The position numbers were made by a program, and so were the translations under genes. A DNA stretch of 64,000 nt, taken from the NCBI GenBank assembly GCA_954871525.1, contig OX940860.1, positions 22,042,001 to 22,106,000 of the forward strand. Direction: 5' to 3'. The DNA comes from Parietaria judaica. Its lineage: Eukaryota; Streptophyta; Magnoliopsida; Rosales; Urticaceae. The notes under the pieces are model-generated. The model worked only from the letters and a program-made list of their open reading frames with translations. It did no database searches and was not told the origin of the DNA. Every line of letters starts with the position of its first letter. Within the stretch, counting starts at the first letter, position 1. Shown here one piece after another: positions 35,654-46,268 of this stretch.

Positions 35654-38133
35654 TCAATTTTTATCAGCGCCTTCATCGAAAGAAGCAGAACCGATGCGAA
35701 ACTCCAGCTGCTTCTGATGCTTCGATCGCCGCCGCTGATCGAAACTCTCCCACCCTTCGCACTGTCATCGAGTAATTCAATCACCGCATCAATGGAAGTT
35801 CCAAAAAAAAGGAGAAAAAAAAAATTGTAGTGTTGCTAGGATACACACCTGACGAAGAACATCCATTGTAATCTCCGTGTTGTGCAAATCCAGTGTCGTC
35901 AGCTGTAGGCACGATTTGAATATAATACCCGGAATAGATTTCAACCCGTTGTTACCAAGATGTAACGACTGCAAAAAAAAAAAAAAAAAGGTTCGTCAAA
36001 TTTAAAATACGGCCTACTTTGAAATGAGTTTACTATTTATCGAAGCTCAAATGGCAAAAGAAAAAGACCTTCAATTTATGCAAATTTCCCAGTGTATCAG
36101 GCAACGCGGATAGATGATTCAATGAAAGATCGACCTGCATTATGTAAAGTCAACCACAAACGAGTTCAACGTAAGGACTGAAACGCTAGAGTGAGTCAAT
36201 TAACAGGATCGGGCCAATGACTAAACCTCAATAAGGGCAGTGCAGTCTCCGATGGTAGAAGGGAGAGTTCTTAGTCTGAGCCAGTAAAAAAACAGAAAAA
36301 TTTAATAAACGATACAAAAGATATCGCCGGTTCTACTTAAGGAAGTCTTGTAACAAAAAAACTATATTCTCATTCTGTGCTCCCGAGCTGCGAGCTTCAT
36401 AAGCTTACTGTTACGATCCCGAGATATAGATCTCGTCATGGCCTAGAACTTATGGAATTCTGGTTCCCTATTAACCTAATTCTAGAGAGAAACTATGCTA
36501 TTTAGTATTTACTATATAACTCTTCGATATGATTCTCATTCATGTCAGGTCTCTTAAATAGACCAAAACATTACAGGTTAAACCACCAGATCAAATAATA
36601 AACTATAAACATAAGCAAAATTTAACAACTCAAAATATAAACGAGAAACATAATAAAAATAGGTAACCATATGACTAAATACTAAATGCTACGATTGTAA
36701 GACTTGCCTATTATTACTGCCTTCCAAAACTTCAAGCCGGGTGAGAAGACCGATTTCATCGGGAAGGCTAGTAAGCCTGTTCATAGCGACATGAAGTTCT
36801 TTAAGAGATGTCAGCCCACCCACTGCAGAAGGCAAGACTGTTAACCTGCCAAGTTCAATTAATAAAAAATAAACATTATTGTATAGAAAATAAGAGCCGT
36901 TTAATTTGAACTAATCGTATTGAGAAACTACCCATATATGTAGTAAGGTCAAGAAGTACTCACTGGTTTTGATTGAGACTAAGAATCTCCAAACGATTCA
37001 AAGACGCCAATCCTTCCCAGCTAACAGATCCATCTACCAACTCGTTTGCGCTCAGTAACAGTTTCTACATTTGTTCACGAATCAAGTGACATCCGTGAAT
37101 ATATTTAAATAGTTCTCATAGCTCAAGACGAAGAATTCATAAGCGAGAGAAGTTTCGTTTACCGTTAAATTCAAAGAACCAATCTTATGAGGTACATCTC
37201 GAATACCATTGTCGGTGAGATCAAGAACTCTTGCAGAAAGTTTGTAGGTCCAAATTTCTTCCGGTATAGCCTTCAAACCCAATAAACCGAAATATAGTTA
37301 CATTAATTATACCTAAACCTCTGCATTGCTTCGGCAAAAAAGAGAATGCAAAATGTACCTAAAACTTTACATCACAGTGATTAATAGAGAGATGGATATA
37401 CAAAATTCGACCGGGTTTCGCGGAAATCGAAATACTAAATAAAAATTCAATAATCCTTTGAAGAATATGCTAAAGAATCTCATGAAGCACAAAGATACCT
37501 TTAAGTTGCATTCAGACAATGCTATAACTCCCGTCATCTCCCATCGAAGCAACCGGTTTGTATAAGAAACAACACCCGCCGATTCTTCTTTCATCTTCTC
37601 GTTTCCGGGTTTGTTACCGTTCCCGGTCCTCGAAATCGGCTTGCTCTGAGCTTGCTTGAGCAGAGGATCCTCCTGCAGAACCCAAAAAGGACGCAACGAA
37701 TCACATGGAAATGCTAAACTAGAATCGCCAGTTCAAATTCATAAGCAAAATCCATACAGGAAAAGAGAAAGCACTGAATAATCTACCCCTTGATGAAGGC
37801 CCTTGGAGGCGACGAGCATGATCCTGGAGCCGTTGGTGATCTCCGAGGCCCGAATCGTCATCTCGTCCACCAACAGCTTTCCTGTGACAGATTCTCCAGA
37901 TTGAGAGGAAGGTCGAGAGAAGCGGAGAAATGAGAAGAAGAAGAAGAAGAAGAAGAAGAAGAAGAAGAAGAAGCACCTTTGGAGATGAGCTTTTGGCCGC
38001 GAGGAAGGACGTTGGTGAGTGGTTGGAGGAGAGTCTTGAGGTCTCTAATGGTGGAGTCCGGCGATACGGAGATCGGCATCGAAGCTCCGGCGAACTTCAC
38101 GGTCACGCTCACGGTGGAGGAATCAGTGTCCAT
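35654..38133 (-). CDS. LRR repeats and ubiquitin-like domain protein (At2g30105-type)
   Basis: Ten exons on the minus strand: 37977-38133, 37787-37881, 37499-37672, 37163-37270, 36964-37064, 36708-36845, 36227-36275, 36069-36134, 35849-35968 and 35654-35761. They give 1,116 bases, 371 residues. The N-terminal ubiquitin-like domain (about 8-83) includes VTVKFAGASMPISVSP and NVLPRGQKLISKGK. Short-type leucine-rich repeats fill about 140-330 (for example LTVLPSAVGGLTSLKEL and DLSLNHLSALPDTLGNL). The tail RRRSKHQKQLEFR...DEGADKN is highly conserved. It matches remembered Arabidopsis At2g30105; the molecular role is unknown, though the layout suggests an adaptor in ubiquitin or proteasome biology. 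Intron 6 appears to use a GC donor. Intron 1 begins next to a (CTT)n microsatellite. Confidence 0.93.
37934..37973. repeat. (AAG)n microsatellite in intron 1 of the UBL-LRR gene
   Basis: About 13 AAG units starting right at the exon 1 donor (minus strand CTT repeats, forming a pyrimidine tract just after the 5' splice site). Confidence 0.9.
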
Positions 38134-41100
38134 TTTCTTCCGACGATTGACGAGTGAAGAGAATCTCTCTGGAATTTGTTTCTTCTTGATCTTCTTGACT
38201 ACGATTCTATTTTACTTATTTATTTATTTATTTATTCATCTTCGTGAATAATTTGATGAAACTGAAACGTATCTTTATTTTTGACGTTTATCTGTTAAAC
38301 GACAGCTAAAAGAAAACACAGCCAGGTAGCAGAAACGACACAGTTGAGAAGCTGCAAATTACTCAAGAGATATTAGCGGCAGAAATACCAATTTAATTTT
38401 TTAAAAGGTGAAGTATCCAATTAAAAAAAGTATCATTTTCGGAGAGAAACTTCACTTAATGACCTACCAACCAAACACCACTTACTCTTAAATAATCTAC
38501 ATGTTTCATGAAAATGACATTATCAAAACAATATTTATCCAAAATTCAGGACAATTATAGTTCCAAAAAAAGTTATTTTTAGAATTATGTAACTTAAAGG
38601 ATTAGTTTGAGATTATTATTATTTTTTTAATAAATGATGGGTTGTTGAGTGAAGTTTTCCTTTTCAAATTCTGCCAAATTTCATACCGAAGACATTAGGA
38701 GTTATGAGTGAATGCACATGCGCTAGCCTCACATTTCTTTTTGTTATGTTTTAATTGAGCATGTAGGTTCTCTCTCCTCCTACTTACGTACAATTATATT
38801 TCATGAAGCTTTCGTCTTTATTTATTTATTTATTTATTTATTTTTCTCATTAACATATAGTGTATGCTAAATGGGAAGCCCGTTTGTGAAGCTCGATAAG
38901 CCCAAATGACGAGATATTTCAGAAATGACAATAAAGTTTCAAGTGATACGCCGTTTTGAACCTTGGAACTTAGTCGAATGTTGGCTTACAATAAGTAGTG
39001 TCGACTTCCTTTTTCACTAGAGCATTCGACATATTTTTGTAGCACATGTGGTTCGGGGTTTTCACTTTAATAGTAGTTTAAAGGCTACGGTATATGTGCT
39101 ACACTCATATTTTTGAATATATCTTGCAATGCAAGTATATATAATCTTAGTCAATAAGTCGTCTCAGTCACAAGAAGAAAAAAAACTGTAATCACACCGC
39201 CTCAACAATTAAAGGACAATCACTTGTAAAATAAAATTTACTGTAAGAGACCATACAAGATACAAAATAAAAAGTCGATTGGAGAAGACAAGCAGGAATA
39301 TAATCTTGAAAATCAATGAATGTATACATATATATATATATATATACATACGACATAAAATAGCAAACGACAATAAGGTGGATATAACGTGGACAAATTT
39401 CTTAACACACAATAATATACGACAAGGACATGAAGCTCGATGAATGAAAACGACAATTACTTGAAGATGACAGTTACAAATCTATAATGCTGTTAAAACA
39501 CATTAGAAAAATATGAGATAAGAATAATGTTATCTTTTTTGAATTTTCGATAACTGGAATAAATAGTTGTGGCCTGTGACTGTGAGAAATGAAAAAGGAA
39601 AAAAAAAAGATTTTTTAATAAATTGAAAAGCTACATAAAAAGATGACAAATAACAATCAAAATGATGGTAAAAAAATAAAGGGACCACCGAGGATAAACA
39701 AGAGTCAGATAAAAAGTAAAAGGTTAAAAACAGCAACATCAACGATAATTGAGAAATTGGGAAGAAAAAAAAGTGAAAGAAAGTTAGTAGTGGTTTAAAA
39801 TTATTATTTTTGTAGTGGTATAATTTTTTTTTTTCATGGTGAAAGTTGTCAATTGTCAATACCATCTTTGTTTAAGGATTTGTTTTTATATTTGGAGCAG
39901 ATTGTATTTCTAGACCTCAGGCCTTTTGTTACCACAATTTTCTTCGAAGTTTAAACACACGTAATTTCTTAGTATTCTAAAAGATAAACCGGTTCCATAT
40001 AAATCCATTCATCATTTCAAATGAAGATTACGTAGCGTCGAAAAGAAAGGACAAGGCTCTTGTTTAAAAACAGACCTTCCTCTATGAGAAAATCTAGTTA
40101 AGATTTGGAGGTTTAGATTTAGTTATTGTTGGGTTGTGTTTTGCAAGGCACAGAAAGGCTGTTTGTGGTTGGACTTGCTTTCATGTTTGGTGCTTTGGTT
40201 TGGTGGGGCATGTTCAGCTCTACAATGGTAGAGTTTAGCAATCACTTCTACATTTCCCAATCAAAGTCACTGCATATCATCATACTTGTGTCTATCTCAC
40301 GTTTTGGTCCCTCATCTCGTTCTAAGTTAATACTCCCCTCAAGACGTTGATGGTGTACCGTTGGATCCATGTAGAGCTGCACATGCGATTCTCGCGATGG
40401 GTCATCCATGTATATATATGTGCACCGGATAGTTTTACCTGAATTTCGAGAAATGACTTGTAAAGTTTTTTTTTTTTTTTAGGGAGAATGACTTGTAAAG
40501 TTGTAATCTATATATATATATATGCGGATCTATAATATAAATTTGGGGTTAAGTATTGTTGGGAGCTAATTAAGCATAATTAAAGATAAAAATGAAGAGA
40601 AAGAAAAAAAAAAAGCAAAAATTGAAAGAAAAAAAAAATATCGGGTAAAACTTAAAGGTATTAAAAGAATATGAAGGGACTATAATGAAGGAATTCCCGC
40701 ACATTCATGTGGTTCTAATACTTTCGGAGAGATCTTTATTATCGATTTTACGTTAAATAATCAAGAATGCTAAATAAAACAAAATTGAAACCATACCCTC
40801 GTAATGTGATTCCGTACATTTGCTTGGTTCGCCTTGAATTTGTGTTTTTCTTCTTAATTGGAATATGATATGATGGTCGTGTTATCATACTCACGTTTTT
40901 TGTTACGACAATATAAGTCGAGTACTTTCCTTTTTAACATAACCCTCATTTAATACTAGATTTTAAAAGCTCATTACGCCTAAAACATATTATAAATTCC
41001 GATTTGAGCATACAAAGGAAATCTTAATACATTGTTGAAGAGCCTCGTGCCCGAAAAACACGGGATTCATCTCAATTGGGCCCACAGGCCCAATGAGCCT

Positions 41101-42299
41101 ATGGGCCCACTTAGACCACCATAAATAGGTTTGGGGCCTACATGCATCTGTTGAGTTACCACCAGAGATTAGTTACTAATTAATATGACCTAATACCTTG
41201 ACCCATTGATGATTAAAGTTTATTAGGTCTATTTAAAATTTAAATAAACTTTAGGCTCTCAAAACCCTAATCTTCATTCCTCGCAGAGAGAGAAAATTCA
41301 ACTAACCCTAGTACCTAAAGGCCTCTACGATTTTCTCATATTCCCAAAGCATTCGTGTGCCGTGTTTCTATACACCAAAGAGGAGCAAGTGTTCAAATGA
41401 GGTGTATTTTGATTTACCTTCGTAAAGTTCCCGAGTGGACGTGGTGAATGAGATAGAGACTTGAGGTGTAACAAGCTTTTGAGTTGTGATCTCGGAGTCG
41501 ACGGAGTCAGAGACACTCGTGCGGATCCTGAGAAAAATGTCGGAAAATACCCGGTGACAAAAGTTACTAATTTTTGGTAACTTCGGAACTTATAATTTTT
41601 TTTATCGTGCTTAATCTAGATTATTTATTCATGGATTTCTTGAGATTTCCGCTCCCGGGATTGCAGAAAATCCACGAAAAACCCAATATCTATAACGTGT
41701 GTAGGGTCATGTTTTATTAAGTGTTAAAAATCTTTCATAGAGATTTGACAATATGTATAAGATCATACATTACTTCTCTCGTTACTATTTACCTTCAAAT
41801 GGAATTTTATGATACTAAACACTAACCTTGTACTATAGCATAAATTTAGAGCTCGATATCTTCGTGTTTAGTAGTGGAAGAAATGTAACAAGTTATAAGT
41901 ATTGATTCTGATACCTCTGTGTGTAAGACTTTGAATGATACCTTTAAAATATGACTTTCTTTTTTGGTTATAAAACTAATAGGATTGTGTAAGATGATGT
42001 TAATATGAAAGGATAAGTAAGCATGTGGGCATATGACTGGCCTCTTCTTTCAAAGTTGCACAGAGGAGCATGTGAAACTTTTCAGAAACCACTCTCCCTT
42101 GTTGGGCCGCTTTCGAATTCCTCTCTTTCTCACTGTCTCTATTGTATTTACTATTTGGTTAATTGGAAGTTTGGAACTATTATATATATATATATATTTC
42201 AGTTGAAAAAAAAATGATTTTTTTTTCTAATATAGTGTAATTATTGGCTAAGATTACAAGGCAATTCTCGCATTACCAGACAAATAACATATTTAGTGT
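38134..42299. other. Long intergenic, AT-rich
   Basis: No supported gene. Simple repeats: (TTTA)n at about 38214-38235 and 38818-38842, and (TA)n at about 39327-39346 and 40511-40522. A better-balanced stretch at about 41034-41700 has a TATA-like CCATAAATAGG, AAACCCTAA and GAGAGAGA. It could be a solo LTR or LTR fragment, but no partner or target duplication was identified. Confidence 0.4.
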
Positions 42300-42425
42300 A
42301 AGAACATGCCAAGTTTACAATATGTAGAGGGGACACTCATTTGCGTCTAGTGGAGTTACCACTCATTTAAACCCATGACCTATTTGAGAGGTATGTAGTC
42401 GAATTACCACTAGGCCAATCAAATT
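42300..42425 (-). mobile_element. tRNA-derived SINE relic
   Basis: On the minus strand TGGCCTAGTGGT (42406-42417) fits the Pol III A box, and GGTTTAAATGA (42363-42373) is a decayed B box 32 bases further on. This is the spacing of tRNA-derived plant SINEs. The 3' tail and target duplications were not identified, so the limits are approximate. Confidence 0.5.
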
Positions 42426-42696
42426 TAGTTAATGATTTTTCTTTTGTGGTTAAAATTTTCGATATCGACTATTTTATTTCTATTTAAAGTTTCGTCAATA
42501 TTAAAAAGACAAAAAATATTTGGAAATTTCATAGAATGTAAAGTGTCAAAGATTTAACGGCCTTTAAAATTTGGTTAAATCGATTAAAAAATAGATAAAA
42601 ATCCCTTAAAAAAAATTGATCGTAAAAAATTACAATACAAATCAAATCATTAAGTACTTATTTCGATGTTAACTTTAAGAATATATTAATATACAT

Positions 42697-43417
42697 AGGG
42701 AAACTTCATAAAATAACCCTCAATACACCACAAATTCTATTATTAACTCTCAAGTTTTCATAATTCTCAAAATAATCTTTTCAAATTTCATGTTACCAAA
42801 ATACCTATAATATTGTCCAATTTCAGGACGATATATGTCCATTTTTCAGGATGAATATGTCCTAAAAAATGGACATTATTATAGGTATTTTGATATTTTG
42901 AAAATGTTGTTTTGAAAATTATAAAAACTTGAGAGTTAATAATAAAAGGGCTCTATAGCCATATAACCAAACTAGAATAACTATTTTGCAAAATAGCCAA
43001 CCTTTTGATTAATATTGCCAAATAGCCAATCAACCACATTAATAAATCACGAAAGACCGTATTACCCTTGTATTAACGTGTATTAACTATATTAACATGT
43101 ATTAACTAAGTTAATTTGTTTAAAAATAAATTATTTTTTTTTAAATTTTAATCACGATTTTTTATTTTTAAACAAATTAACTCAGTTAATACACGTTAAT
43201 ATAGATTTTCTGTAAACACAAGTAAATGTTCTTATTTTTAAGAAAAATTAACTTTGTTAATACACATTAATATGTTAAAAGAGTATTATAGGTATAAAAT
43301 AGCCACCTCATCAATTTGGCTATTTTGCAAAGAAAAAGAAAATGTTGACTATTTGGCTAATCAAACTTTCAATTTGGTTATTAAGAGCCATTATTTTATG
43401 AAATTTTATGAAATTTT
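42697..43417. mobile_element. MITE of the AGGGAAACTTCATAAAAT family, interrupted by a second element
   Basis: The left arm AGGGAAACTTCATAAAATAA...ACACCACAAATT matches the 35005 MITE. Internal inverted arms CTCAAGTTTTCATAATT / ATTATAAAAACTTGAGAG are present. The right end (ATTATTTTATGAAATTT, after 43390) is displaced by an insertion at 42948-43389 and partly lost. Confidence 0.6.
42948..43389. mobile_element. Inner MITE nested in the 42697 element
   Basis: Begins GGGCTCTATAGCCATATAACCAAA and ends TTTGGTTATTAAGAGCC, imperfect inverted ends. The interior carries an inverted pair around GTATTAACTAAGTTAATTTGTTTAAAAATAAA (about 43090-43130, mirrored at 43158-43200). No coding capacity. Confidence 0.55.
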
Positions 43418-44463
43418 CGTGTGCATATACTGTGTACTTACAAGTTACAACAATTGCAATTCAGTATATTTGTCCCGCCAAAAAACATGCCTTGTTTCTC
43501 TACCACCACTGTAACAATAATTATTATAGTCTATGGTCCCATTCACACACGATCATTACCATTTATCCTCTTCTTTCCCTATGACTTTCTATTTTCCTTT
43601 TTCGTAGAGATTTTAGGGTCATTATTAATTTCTTATTTTTATAATTATGTGGTGCTAAAATAGGTGAAGATGTTGGGAAAAATGTCAAACTACCATTAAT
43701 AAATGGAGTGGCCGGTAATCACTACTCGCCCACACTCTTTTATTATACCAATTAATTATATTATATTATAGTAAATTACAGACATACAATACAAGCCAGA
43801 TGCTTGCGCCACAAATATTCTTTATTATTATTATTTCATTTTTTTATATAGATTCAAATGGGTCAATGGCAAAATAAGATTTTTGATCATTAACTTTATT
43901 TTACCTGTGAGGAGGATTACCATTTATTACTGCCGACTTATTAGATCCCTTTAATGCAGTTATTACTTAACGAATATTTGAGGCATAAGTATCTAATAAA
44001 ATTATATTTTGAAGGTTTTTTTTTTCTTTTTTTTTTCTTTCTCCATAGGTTAAATATTTACTATTGGGCCTGTTTTCGGGCTCCTCCCCTAGTCATTGCA
44101 TGATCGATCACGTCCTCGGCTCCTGACCCGTAGCACCCGCCTAGTTTCCCCCCCACGTCTCGCGATCAAGATCTGCTCGGTCACACATGTATCAAAATAT
44201 CGAATACTTAAAATGCAAAACAAATAATCTAAAACTTTATAAGGATACTTGGATGAGTTTCACCCTTAAATTTACTAATTAAATGTAAATTTGTTTATGT
44301 TTGATTATTCTCACAATCCAGCCCATGGCCAAAGGGTCCAGAGACCAGAGTAATATGCTTGAGTGAAAGTTAAATACACAAGAGCCGATATTCCCTTCGA
44401 GAAGTGTGAGAACAAAAACCAAAAAGAAAAAAAAATACAAAGAAAAGTCTAGAGAGTAGAGAG
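43418..44463. other. Intergenic, AT-rich
   Basis: Nothing recognised. A short C-rich patch at about 44085-44165 has no gene or RNA signature that I can support. Confidence 0.45.
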
Positions 44464-45038
44464 TAGGGGTGGTAATTTGGGGCCGGACACGAAACACAAA
44501 ACGGTTACGACACGATTTAAACGGGTCTGGGTCTACCATAAATGGATCTGGGTCCAACCGTGTCGAACACGATTAACACGATTAAATAACGGGTAAACAC
44601 GGGACGAACACGATAACACGATGGGACCCAATTAGACACGATTAAAGAGCAAAAAGTTACATTTTCTATATTTTATATATGTTATTAAGTGTTTTAATAC
44701 TTATTATATATGAAATTTATGTTTTTATTTTATTAATTACGTCTTACAATTGATGAACATAAAAATTTGCTAGTAAAATTTTAAAATCTTCGATAATATA
44801 GTTAAATAAATTAAGTTAAATGAGTATAAATTGAATTAATTTATTATTTATAAATAAATGAATCTTTTAATTGGGTTAAACGGGTAGACACGATAAACAC
44901 GTTATTTAAATGGGGCGGGTCTGGGTCTCGTCTTCTAACACGATTAATAAATGGGGCGGGTCTGGGTCTAGATAAAATAAGTAAAAAACGATTAAAACCC
45001 GGCACGAACACGACACGTAACCCGAATTGCCACCCCTA
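44464..45038 (+). mobile_element. hAT-type non-autonomous element, ACACGA family, member 1 (575 bp)
   Basis: Ends TAGGGGTGGTAATT and AATTGCCACCCCTA, with the 8-bp target duplication GTAGAGAG (44456-44463 and 45039-45046). Subterminal regions are rich in ACACGA/AACACG repeats and GGGTCTGGGTC, the middle is AT-rich, and there is no transposase. Closely similar to the members at 48772 and (reversed) 56801. Confidence 0.92.
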
Positions 45039-45046
45039 GTAGAGAG

Positions 45047-45280
45047 TGACATCGCCAACAGAGCCAATTAGAGTGAAAATGCAAATTTTTGAAAAAATGA
45101 AAGAGAAATTAGTGGGAAAATAAGCAGGCCATAATTAGTATAAAAAGTAATAGCTTAACCTTAATTGATTAATGCATAAAAACCAAACACCCACACATGC
45201 ACACACCTTCCTCAACTAACTAGACCAATAACTCAAGTCCTTGTCCTTCCTTACCCTTCTCACTTTCTCTCTCTCTCCAA

Positions 45281-45316
<36 letters not shown>

Positions 45317-45473
45317 TTTTTTAAGACAAAATCCTCAGCTCTCCAAAATAAAAATTTAAATCGAAATAAAAAACACTCTTCTTCTTCCTCCAAGTTACCC
45401 GCTTGGTTTTTCTTGAAGCAAGCAACCACAGAAGGAAACGTTTTCCCCCAAGGGCATAAAAGTAAAACCCCAA
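45047..45473 (+). promoter_or_regulatory. Upstream region of the glutaredoxin-domain gene
   Basis: CT-rich stretch (about 45250-45277) and a long (TA)n tract (about 45280-45316), then the leader. Promoter elements cannot be singled out with confidence. Confidence 0.4.
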
Positions 45474-46268
45474 ATGTGGCGGCCGTGGGGCAAATCGCCG
45501 ACCCGGATTCACGACACGTCATCCTCCCCGGCGAAATCGCAGCCGTCCGCTCTATTCTCCTGCTCCTCCTTCAAGGACATCGTGCGCCTCGTCGCAGACG
45601 ATCCCAGCCCCATCCAACAACCCCCTTCCCAGAAGAAATCCCTCGCCGTCTTCCGCCGAGTCCGCCTCGCCAACTCGCTCCTCCGCGCCTGGTCCACTCG
45701 CTCCCTCCCTCCCCCCAAACCCGAATCCGCCCCCGAGCCCGAGCCCGAGCTCGAGCCGGAGATCACCCTCCCGGGCGCGGAGCGGCGCGTGGTGCTCTAC
45801 TTCACCAGCTTGCGCGTGGTCCGCTCCACGTTCGAGGACTGCCGCGCCGTGCGCGCCATCCTGCGCGCGTTCCGCGTGCCGGTGGACGAGCGCGATCTGT
45901 CCATGGACTCCGCCTTCCTGGCGGAGCTCCAGCAGATCCTCGGCGGCGCCGGATCGCGGAGCAAAGCCAAGCTGGGGCTCCCCCGGGTCTTCATCGGCGG
46001 GCACCACGTGGGCGGCGCCGAGGAGGTGAGGCAGCTGCACGAGGCTGGCGAGCTCAAGAAGCTGGTCGAGGGGCTGCCCGCAAGGGAGGAGGAGCTCGCG
46101 GGCGCGTGCGGGGAGTGCGGCGGGTACCGGTTCGTGCTGTGCGACGAGTGCGACGGAAGCCGCAAGGTGTACTCGGAGAAGGGCGGGTTCCGGTGCTGCG
46201 GGGCGTGCAACGAGAACGGCCTCCTCAGGTGCCCCTCCTGCTCTTGGTCGCCACTTTGCTATAATTAA
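45474..46268 (+). CDS. Glutaredoxin-domain protein with C-terminal CxxC zinc motifs (At5g39865-type)
   Basis: Single exon, 264 residues, GC-rich relative to its flanks. Residues 1-100 are low-complexity and basic, with an acidic [10 protein letters not shown] run. The thioredoxin-fold glutaredoxin domain follows (about 105-200: [18 protein letters not shown], then [27 protein letters not shown]). The CPYC/CC redox centre is replaced by [12 protein letters not shown], as is usual in this plant subgroup, so ordinary disulfide reduction is doubtful. The C-terminus from Cys212 has four CxxC pairs (CGEC, CDEC, CGAC and CPSC), likely a zinc site. The final residues SWSPLCYN run past the usual end. 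An alternative splice near CAG|GTGCCC (about 46228) cannot be excluded but is not needed. Confidence 0.88.
   Translation: MWRPWGKSPTRIHDTSSSPAKSQPSALFSCSSFKDIVRLVADDPSPIQQPPSQKKSLAVFRRVRLANSLLRAWSTRSLPPPKPESAPEPEPELEPEITLPGAERRVVLYFTSLRVVRSTFEDCRAVRAILRAFRVPVDERDLSMDSAFLAELQQILGGAGSRSKAKLGLPRVFIGGHHVGGAEEVRQLHEAGELKKLVEGLPAREEELAGACGECGGYRFVLCDECDGSRKVYSEKGGFRCCGACNENGLLRCPSCSWSPLCYN

Noticed and set aside
40126..40350. 74-codon frame with a hydrophobic segment
   Set aside because: No family match, and the flanks are AT-rich intergenic.
41034..41700. Solo LTR
   Set aside because: Promoter-like and leader-like content, but no matching termini, partner LTR or target duplication could be found.
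45413..46264. 283-codon frame and 162-codon antisense frame over the glutaredoxin gene
   Set aside because: Shadows of a GC-rich exon; only the 45474 frame gives glutaredoxin and CxxC motifs.
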